A program made the position numbers and the translations under genes. From positions 3,035,867 through 3,067,669 of the forward strand of contig BFEA01000106.1 of the NCBI GenBank assembly GCA_003427395.1: 31,803 nucleotides of DNA, read 5' to 3'. The stretch comes from Chara braunii. Its lineage: Eukaryota; Streptophyta; Charophyceae; Charales; Characeae. Position 1 is the stretch's first letter. Every line of letters starts with the position of its first letter. A model generated the notes under the pieces. The model had not been told where the DNA came from. It saw nothing but the letters and a program-made list of their open reading frames with translations, and searched no databases. Of this stretch, positions 9,698-20,545 are shown in pieces.

Positions 9698-10126
9698 CAA
9701 GAGGCAGCATCCAGCAATTCATTCATTCGCTGCTTAAGCCATGCTGAAGCGCTGCTACAGTGTCTTGTGCGAGGTGGTCTGCAGAGCGCCCGAAGTCGAA
9801 GCGGGCTGGAAGAAGTTAGTGTAGGTGTAGCCAGTAGGTGAGCGGCCATAGACGCTGTAGATAGGAGAGAGGGTGTGAGTGTATGAACGTGTGTGGGGTA
9901 TTCAAGGTGATCCGGAGTTAAGTGAGTGCGAACAGTGGTGTTGGGAAGAGTATCAAGGGTTGGATATGCAGGCGCTCATGCGCCATAGCCTGTGGAAGCA
10001 AGTTTGCATCTGAACTGAGTTCTCGATTTCCATATCTCGGAGTTTTGAGTGGGCGCTGTGCGCCCGTGTGAATCGCCATCTGTTTGCATGTATGTGAAGC
10101 AAAAAAGAAATCGAGTCTGATTGCAT

Positions 10127-10146
10127 TGGTATCGGAGCTGGTTCCC
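10127..10146 (+). other. Primer-binding site, tRNA-iMet type
   Basis: The sequence TGGTATCGGAGCTGGTTCCC starts one base after the LTR. Its first 12 bases differ from the canonical initiator-Met site TGGTATCAGAGC at one position. It would prime minus-strand DNA synthesis of the element to the right. Confidence 0.75.
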
Positions 10147-10278
10147 ATTACTCCACGCGCCATCGTCGTTGTGCAAAGCCCGGCGCCACAGCTGCAGCTG
10201 CGCCGACAAAGGAGGACGGTTTGCCATAGTCGCACCGTTGAAGGAGGGTGCCACGAACCTGCACAAAAGACAACGACG

Positions 10279-10280
<2 letters not shown>

Positions 10281-10350
<70 letters not shown>

Positions 10351-10465
10351 NNNNNNNNNNNNNNNNNNNNNNNNNNNNNNNNNNNNNNNNNNNNNNNNNN
10401 NNNNNNNNNNNNNNNNNNNNNNNNNNNNNNNNNNNNNNNNNNNNNNNNNNNNNNNNNNNNNNNNN

Positions 10466-10514
<49 letters not shown>
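10281..10514. repeat. CA then GA microsatellite with a 115-N assembly gap
   Basis: A CA run (about 10280-10309) passes into a GA run that is interrupted by N from 10351 to 10465 and continues to 10514. The gap is an unresolved microsatellite in the leader of the gypsy element. Confidence 0.95.
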
Positions 10515-10517
<3 letters not shown>

Positions 10518-11534
10518 CGATACAAAATTGTTGTGCGGTCTAAGGAAGAAGGTGACAGCCATAGCTGCCGAGCTCGGACACAGGGAAGACGAGTAAAGAG
10601 GAGAGAGAAGGGACGAAGAGGGAGAGAATCATAGTTGAGGTGGAGGAGGAAGGAGAGACGAATAAGGGAGAAAGGGAAGTCATACCAAGGGGTGAAGAAG
10701 ATAGAGAGAGAGGCGAGAAGGAAGCCATAGCCGAGGGAGGACGAAGTAGGAAGGGGAAGGGAGGTAAGAACGAAGGTTGGCAGCCATAGCCAAGGTGATC
10801 GAGGTACTTACCAGTGTTGACCAGGAATTTACCGAAGTTTACCAAAGTGCTTTTTAGAGTTGACCGAGGCGTTGATTGGTGTTGACCAAGGTGGCGACCA
10901 GGGCATTGACCGGGGCCGTTGACCACGAAGTTTGACCAAGCTGGAGTTGGTATACTCTCGCCAAGCCTTTAGCCTATCTCCTCGCCCTATGGATGTGCAC
11001 ACACCCCATGGTACTTGCGGAGTCAGTCTGTCTCTTCTTTCTACATTGAGTCTCTTATGTCCAGGTGTTAGGAACTCTGTGTATGTGGTCATAGAGCTTT
11101 GTTGACCAAACCCACACGGGCTGACTAGGGCTACAGGCTGTGTCTGACGAGTCGACTGAACCCGGAGGACACGAACCCTCCCAAGGACCGGTACAGACCG
11201 ACGGGCTGCTTGGTGTGTCACAGTAGGCCCAAAATCCGAGTTGTGGGCTGCACAACAAGCTGTCTAAGTCTTGAGAGGACTTGATGATCACGTTGTCCTG
11301 TTTGCGACGTTAAATAATTCACGAGGAGTTACGGGGGATCTCCTAAAATGCCTCCTCATCAGCGGTAAGTCTTGTAGTGACAGCCTAGAAATAGAGTCAG
11401 GCTAGAGACCACAGTTGACAGGGTCCTTTAAGGATTATGTGGTCCCACTCGTGGTCCTTAGTCAGTCTTAAGTTAAGTCAGTCAGGGGGTGAGAGTCTAA
11501 GTGGTGAGGCGTGGAACTGTTATCCGGTTGTACA
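10515..11534 (+). other. Purine-rich 5' leader of the gypsy element
   Basis: This untranslated stretch between microsatellite and gag contains GCCATAGC at 10558, 10724 and 10783 in a GA-rich background, then repeated GTTGACC words (about 10812-10940). The frames are short. It corresponds to the leader between primer-binding site and gag ATG; no extra gene is visible. Confidence 0.55.
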
Positions 11535-13571
11535 CTTGTCACCATGGTTGACACGCGTAGTGGAACGAGCACCACCCCATATACAAAAGAGCAGGAAGAG
11601 AGAGCCACTGCCCAACTGAAAGAAAGAAAAGAGAAGGAGGCCAAGAAGAAGGCCCTGTTGGAAGCACAAGCGGCGAAGAAGAAGAAGCTTGAGGTAGAGA
11701 TGGAGAAGGTGAAGAGAGAAGAGGAGGAGAACCTCAGAGAAGTGGATGAAGAAGAAGAAGAAGGAGAAGAGATACCCCTGGTGAGAACACCGAGGAGAGA
11801 GGAAAAAGGGGAATCTAGTGGAGTCAATGAAGATTAGAAGAAATTGGAGAAGATGGTCTCAGAATGGGTGGCTAACTTATCCCTGGGGTGGGATGAAGAA
11901 GCAACGATGTACATCCCCCAGGACGAGAGGGACGCTGTTTTGGCGGAGATAAAGGCCTTGGAAGACCCGCTAGAACAACAGGCCCTGGAGGAGAAGAAGA
12001 GAATGGAGTGGAAATTGCGGTTGAGAAGGCAGAGAAGGAGGCGCATAGCGTCGGCTTCTGAGTTGGAGAAGGAATTAGCCACTGCAGCAGAACAGCATAC
12101 GCAGGCGCTGGCCCAAGAGGACATGCAGAGGAAGTCGGACGTGATCGCACAGAGTATAGATGTATTGACTCGCGCCCAACAGGAACAAATGCAAACTTCC
12201 AGGGGCCATGATATAGCCTTACAGTCCATCCGAGTAGGCTTCAGGGACTTCGCCCACGACATGATGATGCGGATGGGCACAGTGATGCAGGCCCGTATGA
12301 AGAACACAAAACAGTTCTGTGTTGGCGCCATAGAGGGCGCTGAGCTTGCAGCTCCAAAGGAGGAGGAGGCACGTCCGCGTAGGGAACGAGTCAAAGTTAA
12401 TTTTCCCGACGCCTACAACGGGAAACAAGGAGAGGATTTCGATAATTGGGAAGCCAATATTAACTCCCACCTCCAAGATATTATTCCTGAGGAGCAAGTC
12501 CTCGTCGCATTCCACGCCCTTAGGGACGAAGCGTCTAGCGCCGCCAAATGTGATAATGACATGATGGCGTACTCCACCATAACTCCCCTCAGCGAATTCC
12601 TAAAGTTAATCCGCGAACGTTTCGCGGATCTAACTAAAGGAATTAAGGCCTCTGACAAGCTCCAGACAATCCACACACGACAGTGGAAGAGTGCGAGGGC
12701 ACTCAAGGGAGCCATGGATGACTTTGTCGCAGTCCCTAACCATGGGGTCACTGAGCCACAGTTGGTTCAGTTATTTTATCGAGTGATGCCCAAGACTTCG
12801 CACGGGCATTTCTACGACAAGTCGCGAGAAAAGGGTATGACTTATGATAGGTTGAGTTGCGACGTTGTAGCATATGAGGCCCAGTCCAAGCCAGTGAAAG
12901 CCTTTTGGCACAAAGATTTTGACAAGGGTAAGAAGTGGAAGGGCCACACCATTTCAGGGCAGGTTAAAGGGAAGGATAGCCTGATCCTAACTTTGGACGA
13001 GGGAGGAATGGAGGAGGTCCCGTATAGTGAGATGGAGTGGGGCCTCCAAGAGGAAGACAGGAGTGTAGGTCAGGGGAGGTCCTATGTTGCTGTCGCGGCT
13101 GGAGGGAGGCCGCAAGGAAGAGGAGGAGGGCGGGGCCAAGGGGGGTGGGCCTCAAGTGGTAGAGGACAGGACGATCAGGGGGTTGGTGGAAGGGGAAACC
13201 AACAAGAGGAAGGTACGGGTCAAGGTCCCTCACAAAACCGTCCGCGTTCTAATCGGTCACCGTTCAGGAAGGGTGGATGGCACCCTTGCTTGCCACAGGG
13301 CAGGCCTTGGGAGGACTTGGGTCTCGATCAAAAAGTTTGGCAGAAGAGTATAGACCAAGATCAATGCATTTACTGCGGTGATCCAGGTCACATTATCAAA
13401 TATTACCCAAAATATAGGGAGGCCCGATCTGCTGCACAGGCAGCAAAAGGCAACTGCGGGAAGGGGTCGCAACTGCCCTTCTCCCTAGACCATGTGGAGA
13501 AGAGTGCGTGCACCATAGAGGAACTCCCAACCCACTTGTGTCTATGGCAGAGGTTGTTGGCCAGTGCCTAG
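11535..13571 (+). pseudogene. gag: Ty3/gypsy Gag, one in-frame stop and a damaged zinc knuckle
   Basis: The frame starts at ATG 11535 with MVDTRSGTST, a Lys/Glu-rich coiled-coil-like N-terminus. It meets TAG at 11835-11837, then continues in the same frame through 13571, so one nonsense mutation splits it. The part from 11844 (575 aa) contains a charged coiled-coil segment, a retrotransposon Gag core (around PDAYNGKQGEDFDNWEANI, about residues 190-350), a Gly/Arg/Gln-rich stretch (about 410-475), and near the C-terminus a CCHC zinc knuckle. The knuckle reads C508-x2-C511-x4-H516-x4-Y521: the last cysteine is replaced by tyrosine. Gag would form the particle shell and package RNA. The end overlaps the protease frame by 64 bases. 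Confidence 0.85.
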
Positions 13572-16140
13572 AAAGTTGTCCAGAGACTGCTTGCGTTAGG
13601 GTCTCTCTAGGCACTTCCCTCACAGGCATGGCAGAAGAACTGAAGGAGAGGATGCCAGTCTGGGCCAAGATGAAGAAGAATGAGAAAGGACAGCTAGTAC
13701 TGGTAGATGTAGAGATTTTTAGAGGCAAGGTAGGGGCCCTTATAGACAGTGGAGCTACCCGTAGCTATATTAGTCGCAAAGCGCTACAAAAATTGAAGTT
13801 GAACCTAAAGGTCTGAAAGTTAGAGGAACCTGTAGTCAGGCTCCCTAGTCCTTCAGGTGGAGTCAAAACTGCCCGCCTGTTTCATGTGTCAGGGGTAGAG
13901 AACCCCTTAGCACATTGCGGCCTTAGCGCTCCTGCATTCGCAAGATTAGTGAAAAAGGAGAAGCTAGAAGAACAGGTTTTCGTTGCCTATGTTAGGCCAG
14001 ATACTGAGCCTAAGTCCGAAGAGCCCACAGACCCTCATATTGCCAAGTTGCTGGAAGAGTATGCAGATCTGTCTAAGCCGCCTACAGGAGTAGTGCATCG
14101 GCCCATCCAACATCGGATTGAGATAGAACCTGGCAGTAGAACTCCCAAAGGAGCGGTGTATAGAATGTCCCCAAGGGAGTTAGAGGAGTTGTTGAAGCAG
14201 TTAGACGAGCTCCTCGAGAAGGGTTGGATTAGGCCAAGTTCGTCTCCGTTTGGGGCACCTGTTCTGTTTGTCCCCCAAAAGGAGGGAGAGTTTAAGAACG
14301 TGTATAGACTATAGGGGTCTCAACGCCATCACAATGAAGAACGCAGAACCACTGCCTCGAATAGATGACTTGTTGGATCGAGTGCAGGGTTGCCCCAAAA
14401 TAGCTTTGAAGTTGGCTATCATCAGATAGAGGTTCATCCTGATGATCAGCACAAGACGACGTCCAGGACCAGATACGGGCAATATGCGTTCATAGTGATG
14501 CCCTTTGGACTAACCAACGCGCCAGCTACCTTTCAACGGTGTATGAACGATTTGTTTAGGTCGTGGTTAGATAGATTTGTATTTGTATATCTAGATGATA
14601 TCTTAGTGTTTAGTAAGACCCGCTAGGCCAGCTAAGGCAGGTCTTGGGGAAGCTGAGAGAAGCTAACTTCAAGATCAATGCGAAGAAGTGTGAGTGGGCC
14701 AAGATACAGGTTTTATACTTGGGCCACGTTCTAGATGGAGATGGCATAAAGCCTGAGGACAGTAAGATAGCAGCGATTAGAGATTGGCCAACTCCCCGCA
14801 CACTGACAGAGTTACGATCGTTCTTAGGGTTGGCAAATTATTATAGAATTCGTCAAAAACTTCTCCACCATCGTTGCTCACCTTCGCAGGTTGCTAAAGA
14901 AAGAGGCAATTTGGAAGTGGGATAAAAACTGCACAACGACCCTGAAGAAGTTAAAGCGGGCCTTAATAGAGTACCCTGTCCTCAAGGTAGCCGATCCATC
15001 GTTGCGATTCGTCGTCACCACCGATGCAAGTCAATATGGCATAGGTGTTGTTCTACAACAAGCCGATGGTAATGGATATAGACCCGTAGAGTTCATGTCT
15101 GCTAGAATGCCTTCAAAAAAGGTAGCAATACGAGAGGGAATTCTACGCTCTCAGAGAAGCGTTAGAACACTGGAAGCACCACTTGCTTGGGAGGCACTTC
15201 AAAGTGTATTCAGACTACGAGACGTTAAGGTGGTTGAAAACGCAAGCCACGATGACACCAAAGCTAACTAGATGGGCCGCAGAGATAGATCAGTATGACT
15301 TTGAGCTCAGGCCAGTCAAAGGGAAGTATAATGTAGTTGCGGACGCTCTGAGTAGGAGGTCAGACTACTTCGGAGTGATAATGCACTATCTGGATATAGG
15401 GAGAGACCTGCATTAGAAAGTCAAAGAAGTGTATGCGCAAGACCCTATCTATAGCAACCTCCTCAAGAGAGTTAAGGAGGCACCAGAATCAGAACCAGAT
15501 TACCGCACCACAGACGACTTGTTATTTGAGAAGACTATGTTGTTGACCACCTATGCGTTCCCAACAGTGAAGAGATCCGAAGCTTGATCTTAGGGGAATG
15601 TCATGATACAGAGGGACATTTCGGTTGGCAGAAGACCTTAGCCAACCTCATGAGTGCATATACCTGGCCTGGTATGAAGGCCGACTGCATAGAATACGTA
15701 CGCAATTGCAAAGTATGTCAATGGAACAAGACTTCTACGCGAGCCCCTCTTGGTCTTCTCAGACCATTGCCGATCCTAGACGGACCCGGGGATTCAGTGT
15801 CTATAGATTTCATGGACACTGGCGTCAAAAGTAGACAAGGCAAGAGTCAAGTCATGGTCGTAGTACACAGGTTTAGCAAGTACGCCATTTTCGTTCCTTT
15901 GCCCTCTAAGGCACGCGTAGAGTTAGTAGTTCATAAGTTTTTTACCGTTGGGTCAGTGAGCATGGTATACCGTTGTCGATAGTTAGTGACAGGGATACCA
16001 GGTTCACCAGTCAGAACTGGCAGGAACTAATGAAAGTTTATGGTCCAAAGTTATTGATGTCATATGGCCTCCATCCTTAGACTAATGACCAGACTGAACA
16101 GATGAACAAGCACCTGCAGCAAGTTCTTAGGATGTACATT
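13508..16140 (+). pseudogene. pol: Ty3/gypsy Pol remnant: protease, RT, RNase H, integrase, multiply frameshifted
   Basis: Domains lie in Ty3/gypsy order. The aspartic protease carries ALIDSGAT (Asp at 13745-13747), with a TGA at 13814. RT follows from about 14090, with [24 protein letters not shown] and the YLDD box at 14588-14599. RNase H has FVVTTDASQYGIG (about 15010) and VVADALSRR (about 15335). The integrase has an HHCC zinc region (about 15600-15720), SIDFMDT (about 15800) and SDRDTRF (about 15985-16005). Breaks: a 1-base insertion near 14295; loss near 14395-14415 of the RT motif with the first catalytic Asp; frameshifts near 14630, 14845, 15125, 15555 and 15950; stops at 14624, 15414 and about 16079. 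VVVHRFSK replaces the usual VVVDRFSK. The frame is lost after 16140 and no 3' LTR follows. Non-autonomous fossil. Confidence 0.85.
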
Positions 16141-16149
16141 TAGTCTAGA

Positions 16150-18176
16150 GATGGTGAGGGTGTGTCCACCACCTCGACCCTAGCAGGAACTACTATTCCT
16201 ACTGGCCCGATGTATTTCCCGAAGCAATGTCGGAACTGCTGGCCACATTGCTACCTACGGGAGCGGAGGATCCCGACGCATGCCCCATCGTAGGCGAGAT
16301 CTTCTCGGTCACCTTCTTGTTGCAGCACTTGAATTGGTTGTGGCCATATGGACCACAACGAATACAGGTCTGCCTCGTATACCGGTCTCTCCACACGTCC
16401 TCCGTGAGACCCACTTTCTCCCAAGGAGGAGCGTTAGGGTCAACTTAAACCGGGAACCTCCACGACGTCTACCGATCGCCTTACCTTCCTGGACCGAGGC
16501 AGCAACTGTTCCACCCCCTGAAACTTCTATGCTGCCCGCCTCTGAACCCGCCCCCGCCTGGAAGTCGTCTTCAAACTCGATGGTAGAACGATCGTTGTCG
16601 ACGAACATTATGCGGCCTTTTGCCTTCCAGTTGGGAGGCAGTGCCTTCTTCCTACCGTCCGTCGTGGGTGTGTGTCCATGCCCTATCTTCGCCTCTAGGT
16701 CTAGGGCCTTCTTGCTGAACGAGGGAAAGTTGTGCATATTGATGTTGGCCTCACCTGCCAACTGATTCCTGAGAGGCAAAGGAAAACATCTCAGGTATGC
16801 AGTGAGTAAGACCAGGGGGTCATAGCGTATTCCAAGAACACAGATCAGACGCTCTACTGCGTTTGTGGCTTCCCTTACTGGCTTGAACTGCCTGTTGTTC
16901 AAAGTCAGGATCGCGCCAGTGGCCTTTTGAGCCTCCTGAGGATCATGCCACCTATATCTTCCACCAACTTGAGGAAGTCTTCCAGTTTCTGGTTAACTGC
17001 CCAAGTGCGTAAGTCATGACCACATCCTTGTAGCTGCACTAAACCACTCAACCATCTTGTCGCACTCCCCTCTAAATAGGAGGCGGCCACAAGCAATTCC
17101 TCGTGCGGCCAGGTCAATGTACATTTGACATAGACTGGCACTGACCTCAACCATGTGTCGAGGTCTTCGCCCCTCGTCCCCTGTAAAGCGTTTGGAGGAG
17201 GCGATGGCCGTTTTTCGAACCCACGGGCTTTGTCCCGGTACCTGTCCCACTCCAGGTTGTGGAGCTTGGGGAACAGGCTGCTGCACTAGCTGTTGCTGGG
17301 GTTGTGTACCCTGCGGCTGTGCAGGCTGCGAGACATCAGGCTGCCAGACATCAGGCTGCCCGGTTACGGCAACCTGCGACGGAGGTTGGGAATACATTGA
17401 CTGTACAGGAACCTGCAAACTAGGACCTGCTGAGAACCCGCCTGTCCAAGGCATACTCAGGGAAACGGCTTGGACCGAGGCTAGAGTGACATATGGGGAT
17501 ACTCCAGTCACTGGTGGGACGAATGGAGGAGGATGTACAACGGGCCAGGCACCGGGCCCGGACGGCGATGATGCTGCCTGCGCTCACCCAACCAGTACGG
17601 CCAGACTCTGCTGAATGTCCTGAAGGAGAGTCATCTGGTGGTCCTGCATTTCTACTACATCTAGCAGGACGGACCGTAGGGTCCTCACATCGTCATCCAT
17701 GTTCATCAGGTACATCTCCTCTAACTCGCTAACGTCCGCTTGCGCTGCATCCTGGCTCTTCTTCTAATCATCTTCTCTTTCTCTGCTTTAATCTCTCCTA
17801 ACGCCTTTTATAGTTGTGCCTCGAGAATAGCTGCTCGTTGTATGGCGACCTCCTCGGGAGCCAACACTATTGGTTGGCTTGCCATGACGCCAGTGGACTG
17901 ACTTAGGGTCTGTGCGACTGTTGACCCTACAAAACTTGAACCACTAGCCTGAGAGCTCTGTTGCGCAGCTGATGCCATGGCTGCTGAAGTAGCGGCCTCG
18001 CTCACGAATGCCCTGCTTACCTCTGCGGCCCTAGCCCTCCGCTGCTGCTGCTGCCCCTCCCTCTGCTGGCGGAACAAACATTTGTCGCCCTCTAGTCCTA
18101 ATGCCAAGTGGGCTATCACGCGTCTTGCCGATCGCAAGATCCTATCGTCCGATTGTGGAACCTCCCTGTCACTCAT
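16150..18176 (-). pseudogene. gag: Gag remnant of a second LTR retrotransposon family, frameshifted
   Basis: Read on the minus strand from ATG 18174-18176, the frame begins MSDREVPQSDDRILRSARR with an Arg/Gln/Ala-rich helical part. A stop and shift follow at about 17808. Then come a Pro/Gln-rich linker (about 17240-17430) and a Gag core (16309-17210) containing EELLVAASYLEGSATRWL and QLAGEANI. Last is an intact zinc knuckle C-x2-C-x4-H-x4-C (CIRCGPYGHNQFKC, about 16325-16370). Visible lesions include one extra G in the GGGG run near 17170 (complement), a 2-base TA duplication near 16950 and a shift near 16430. The element is cut off at about 16150 against the integrase end of the plus-strand element, so no pol remains. 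The family differs from the 11535 Gag. Confidence 0.8.
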
Positions 18177-18953
18177 AGGCTACAACACTCTACATTGTAA
18201 GCACTAGGACACTCTCTAGATGCCTACCGCAGCATACTGCACAGACCAATTTACAATAAATAATATAAATAATTGGTGGCTATGTCAGAGACCATACATT
18301 CGGGTTCAACAGGTAAGGTCAGATTCCTACAAACGCGACTATTTCTACTTTGACTAGTTCACAAACAGAAAGCACAATGAACAGAGAACAGTTCTATCTT
18401 GTCTGTCAAATGTTAATGGTTGTACATCTAACTAATCAAAATAAACATAGAATCATTTGGTTGGTTGTTTGCAGAGTGGAATCTTTCCCAAACTTATCAC
18501 CTGGGATCTACCCCTCCCTCGGTTCTTCCTGAATGTCTCTTGTCATCAGTGTCCCTGAGCAATCCAGAACAACGTGCGTGTCTAAAGGTGTGCACACGGC
18601 CCACACCTGTGCCCCGAGTCCGCTGAGTTAGCCAGTCGTGCACTATTTTTATCCTCGCGTGCAGCGAGCCTTACACCAACCGATTGGCTGATTAGGAGGC
18701 TTTTTTATGGACGGCCCCCAAAATCCTCAGGAATTATTTAACGTCGCAGACAAAACGACAATCATAACCAATGGAAGGTCCCCGCCGATACTTATTTATA
18801 CACGTCCGGTACTCGTCTTTCTCGTAGGGCTGGCCTGCCCCTCAGAACCCATTTACAACGCAGCAAGCAGACAAAGGGCAAAGCAGCAAAGCATGCGTGC
18901 TCTACTCCCGATGGGTTGGCATGGTAACCGTTGTCGGGGCAAAAACCCTGACA
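18177..18953 (-). mobile_element. Probable leader and LTR of the minus-strand gag element
   Basis: This stretch precedes the minus-strand gag start. A minus-strand TATA-like GGATAAAAATAG lies at about 18643-18654. Around 18932-18953 the minus strand reads TGTCAGGGTTTTTGCCCCGACA, a plausible LTR start with TG. I could not identify a primer-binding site, so the LTR/leader division is unknown. Confidence 0.33.
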
Positions 18954-18965
18954 AGGGTATTTGCC
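18938..18965. repeat. Hairpin GGCAAAAACCCT-GACA-AGGGTATTTGCC
   Basis: A 12-bp inverted repeat with one A/A mismatch and a GACA loop. It overlaps the proposed LTR terminus of the minus-strand element and resembles the 8861-8878 hairpin. Confidence 0.6.
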
Positions 18966-19735
18966 GGGGGTTTTGAACGTCGAAACGATGCCCGACTTTC
19001 TCTTATTGGATTGAAGGACTTGATGAGACTGACGTTGAACTAGAAGAGGACCAAGATTTGGTATCTCCAAAAGAATCAGTTATGGTAATTATAATGTTAC
19101 TTAAAGTTGATTGAGTATAAGCAATACCGTGTTTTGTTTGCATGGCGTTTTTTATGTTATTTGACTTTGCAAGTATGATAAGATGCATAACGATGACCCA
19201 GAAAAAAACGACAACTCTGGGTCTGTGCATGTTGTCTTTAATCTGACCTGACCCATGACTGAGAGATTAAAAGTTTTCGAATTCTGGTCTGGACGCGTGT
19301 AGCGTCCAGGAGTAATGAATGTCAGTGGCAATGCTTCGCTTTCTTTCAAAACCGCAGGGGTATGCGGACACGGGATGCTAAAGTAACCCTATCTAAGATT
19401 AAGTCGAGCGGCTGTACCGCGCGATTCAGGGCCTAAGCGAGCTAAAAAGGGGTCGTTGTGACGAGGTTGGAACCGCAGCGTGAAAGGATAAGGAGTTTTT
19501 TAGGGTCCGCGGGGCTTTTGTGCCGAGGACTGGGGACGATGGCATCAGGGCCGGCTTAGTGGGGCAGCTGCTAAGGCCTTCGGCCGCCAACCCAGCCAGC
19601 CAGCCACAGTAGCAAGCGGGCTTAGCGCTGGAGGGAGGCCTGTTGGGCACCTATGCTCATCATATAGAAGGGCCGCTCCTCTCCCAACGTGAGAAAGGAG
19701 CTAAGCCCAGTAGGCACCGCTGCCTGACTATTACG
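18966..19735. other. No gene recognised
   Basis: Only short frames in several phases are present. A CCAGCCAGCCAGCCA run occurs near 19590. Nothing else is supported. Confidence 0.5.
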
Positions 19736-19790
19736 CCGCGAAAACAGGGATCGAACCCGACAACTGGCAACTGGGCTAGCTCCTTTTGCT
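19736..19790 (-). pseudogene. tRNA-like fragment with A-box and B-box words
   Basis: The minus strand reads GCTAGCCCAGTTGCC, close to the Pol III A box, then shortly after GTCGGGTTCGATCCCTG, close to a B box and T-arm with partial stem pairing. The spacing is far too short for an anticodon arm, so this is at best a truncated tRNA or a tRNA-derived SINE head. It is not an intact tRNA gene. Confidence 0.3.
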
Positions 19791-19868
19791 GAGAGCTGCC
19801 GGTCCCCCTCCCCTTGATGTGACGCGGTTGATTTCGACCGCGCGATCTGGCTGAAATCGACCGCGCGG

Positions 19869-19933
19869 GTCAGCATGGCCCCTGCTCAAGGATGACACAC
19901 ATAGATCGAGAAATGGCCCAATTTTTTTTTTTT
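19869..19933 (+). pseudogene. U6 snRNA-derived 3' fragment with T-run
   Basis: The sequence from GTCAGCATGGCCCCTGC through GGATGACACACAT and ATCGAGAAATGGCCCAA matches the 3' two-thirds of U6 snRNA with a few substitutions. It ends in a run of 12 T, as Pol III transcripts do. The U6 5' half (stem-loop and ACAGAGA box) is absent; instead the upstream sequence has two GA(T/A)(T/A)TCGACCGCGCG repeats. It is therefore a 5'-truncated or chimeric copy, not a functional U6 gene. Confidence 0.75.
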
Positions 19934-20320
19934 AATTTGTTTTCTTTTTTCTGCCACTAGAGCGAAACGGCACGTCGAAAAGACAGCCGTTGGGTCAGAG
20001 AGAGAAAAAAAAAAAAAGAGAGAAAAAAAAAAAAGGAAAAAAAAGCGAGGCGCCATTTGGCGCGTTATAAAGTAACTGGGGACTCAAAGCCCCCAACGAT
20101 TTAACACGCGCCCGTTGAAAACGGGCAGCCGTGTTAGGTAGGTTTTCTTTTTTTGTTTTTTCTCTTCTTATTCTCTTTCTTAGATTCTGTTTAGATTTTT
20201 TTATTTCTCCTTCTTAGATTTTGTTTAGGTTTTTTCTTTTTTTCTTTTTGTTTTCGTTTTGTTGCTTTAGGTGTGACTGCCCGTTCGTTTCGAACGAACA
20301 GGCAAATCGGTAGCTTGACT
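19934..20320. other. T/A-rich tracts and GCCCGTT-type hairpins flanking the hammerheads
   Basis: A-rich (about 20005-20045) and T-rich (about 20140-20270) tracts flank small stem-loops. GCCCGTT-GAA-AACGGGC lies at 20110-20126 and GTTCGTT-TCG-AACGAAC at 20283-20299. Another GCCCGTT...AACGGGC stem lies at 20710-20733. The T-rich tract contains a diverged tandem duplication around CTTCTTAGATT(C/T)TGTTTAG. No protein gene is visible. Confidence 0.5.
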
Positions 20321-20328
20321 GCACCAGA

Positions 20329-20387
20329 CTGTTTCGTCGGACTTCCACCGACTCATCAGGATGCCGAACCTCGACAGCCATCGACAG
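20329..20387 (-). ncRNA. Hammerhead ribozyme, complete core (type III-like)
   Basis: On the minus strand the order is: CTGTC (short stem III strand plus GTC cleavage triplet), stem I (GATG paired with CATC, an inner TCGA/TCGG stem and a GCTG bulge), the invariant CTGATGA, stem II (GTCGG, 7-base loop, CCGAC), the invariant GAAA, then CAG closing stem III. All catalytic-core positions I can check match the hammerhead consensus, and stem III would be only about 4 bp, as in plant retrozymes. Predicted cleavage is after the GTC, between plus positions 20383 and 20382. A degenerate second module lies 160 nt away. Activity is inferred from the consensus only. Confidence 0.85.
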
Positions 20388-20490
20388 GATGGCAAAATCG
20401 AATGAATCAGCCGCACAAATGTGGCTGCATCCGGGCATAACGGGGGGTTTCATAGAGAGAGAGAGGGAGTGAGATGACTAGGCTAGGCTT

Positions 20491-20545
20491 TTTTGTCGGA
20501 CTTGCACCGACTCATCAGGGGGCTGTGCCCCGACAGCCCATCTGT
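20491..20545 (-). pseudogene. Degenerate hammerhead ribozyme module
   Basis: This is the same architecture as the neighbouring hammerhead on the same strand. Stem I is GGGCTGT paired with ACAGCCC around CGGGGC. CTGATGA is intact, and stem II is GTCGG/CCGAC with a 7-base loop differing by one base. The GAAA core reads AAAA (G12 changed) and the cleavage triplet reads GAT instead of GTC, so self-cleavage is not expected. The upstream flank (TTCATTCG...TTTGCC(C)ATCC) also matches the other copy, so the whole about 160-bp unit is duplicated. Confidence 0.75.

Larger units (their letters stand above)
9190..10125 (+). mobile_element. 5' LTR of a Ty3/gypsy element (about 936 bp)
   Basis: The segment starts TGAAACGG and ends TCTGATTGCA, directly before a primer-binding site at 10127. 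It aligns along its length with 29025-30317, which also starts TGAAACGG and ends CATTGCA. In order it contains tandem AGGTCAAGGTCGTAGCTG(C/G)TACAG-type modules (about 9385-9465), a perfect hairpin at 9468-9488, a TATA box at 9691, an ATTCATTC initiator-like run at 9717-9728, and an R-U5 part with an AAGCGCTGC block and GCCATAGC at 9982. The downstream gag/pol lies in the same orientation, so this is the 5' LTR of that element. TG/CA termini are visible; a target-site duplication is not. Confidence 0.75.

Noticed and set aside
9918-10634. Overlapping ORFs of 125-214 aa with Leu-Ser or Arg-Glu runs
   Set aside because: They are translations of the GA/CT microsatellite and run through 115 N.
11345-11365. 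CTGATGAGG on the minus strand as a possible hammerhead
   Set aside because: No stem II and no GAAA follow.
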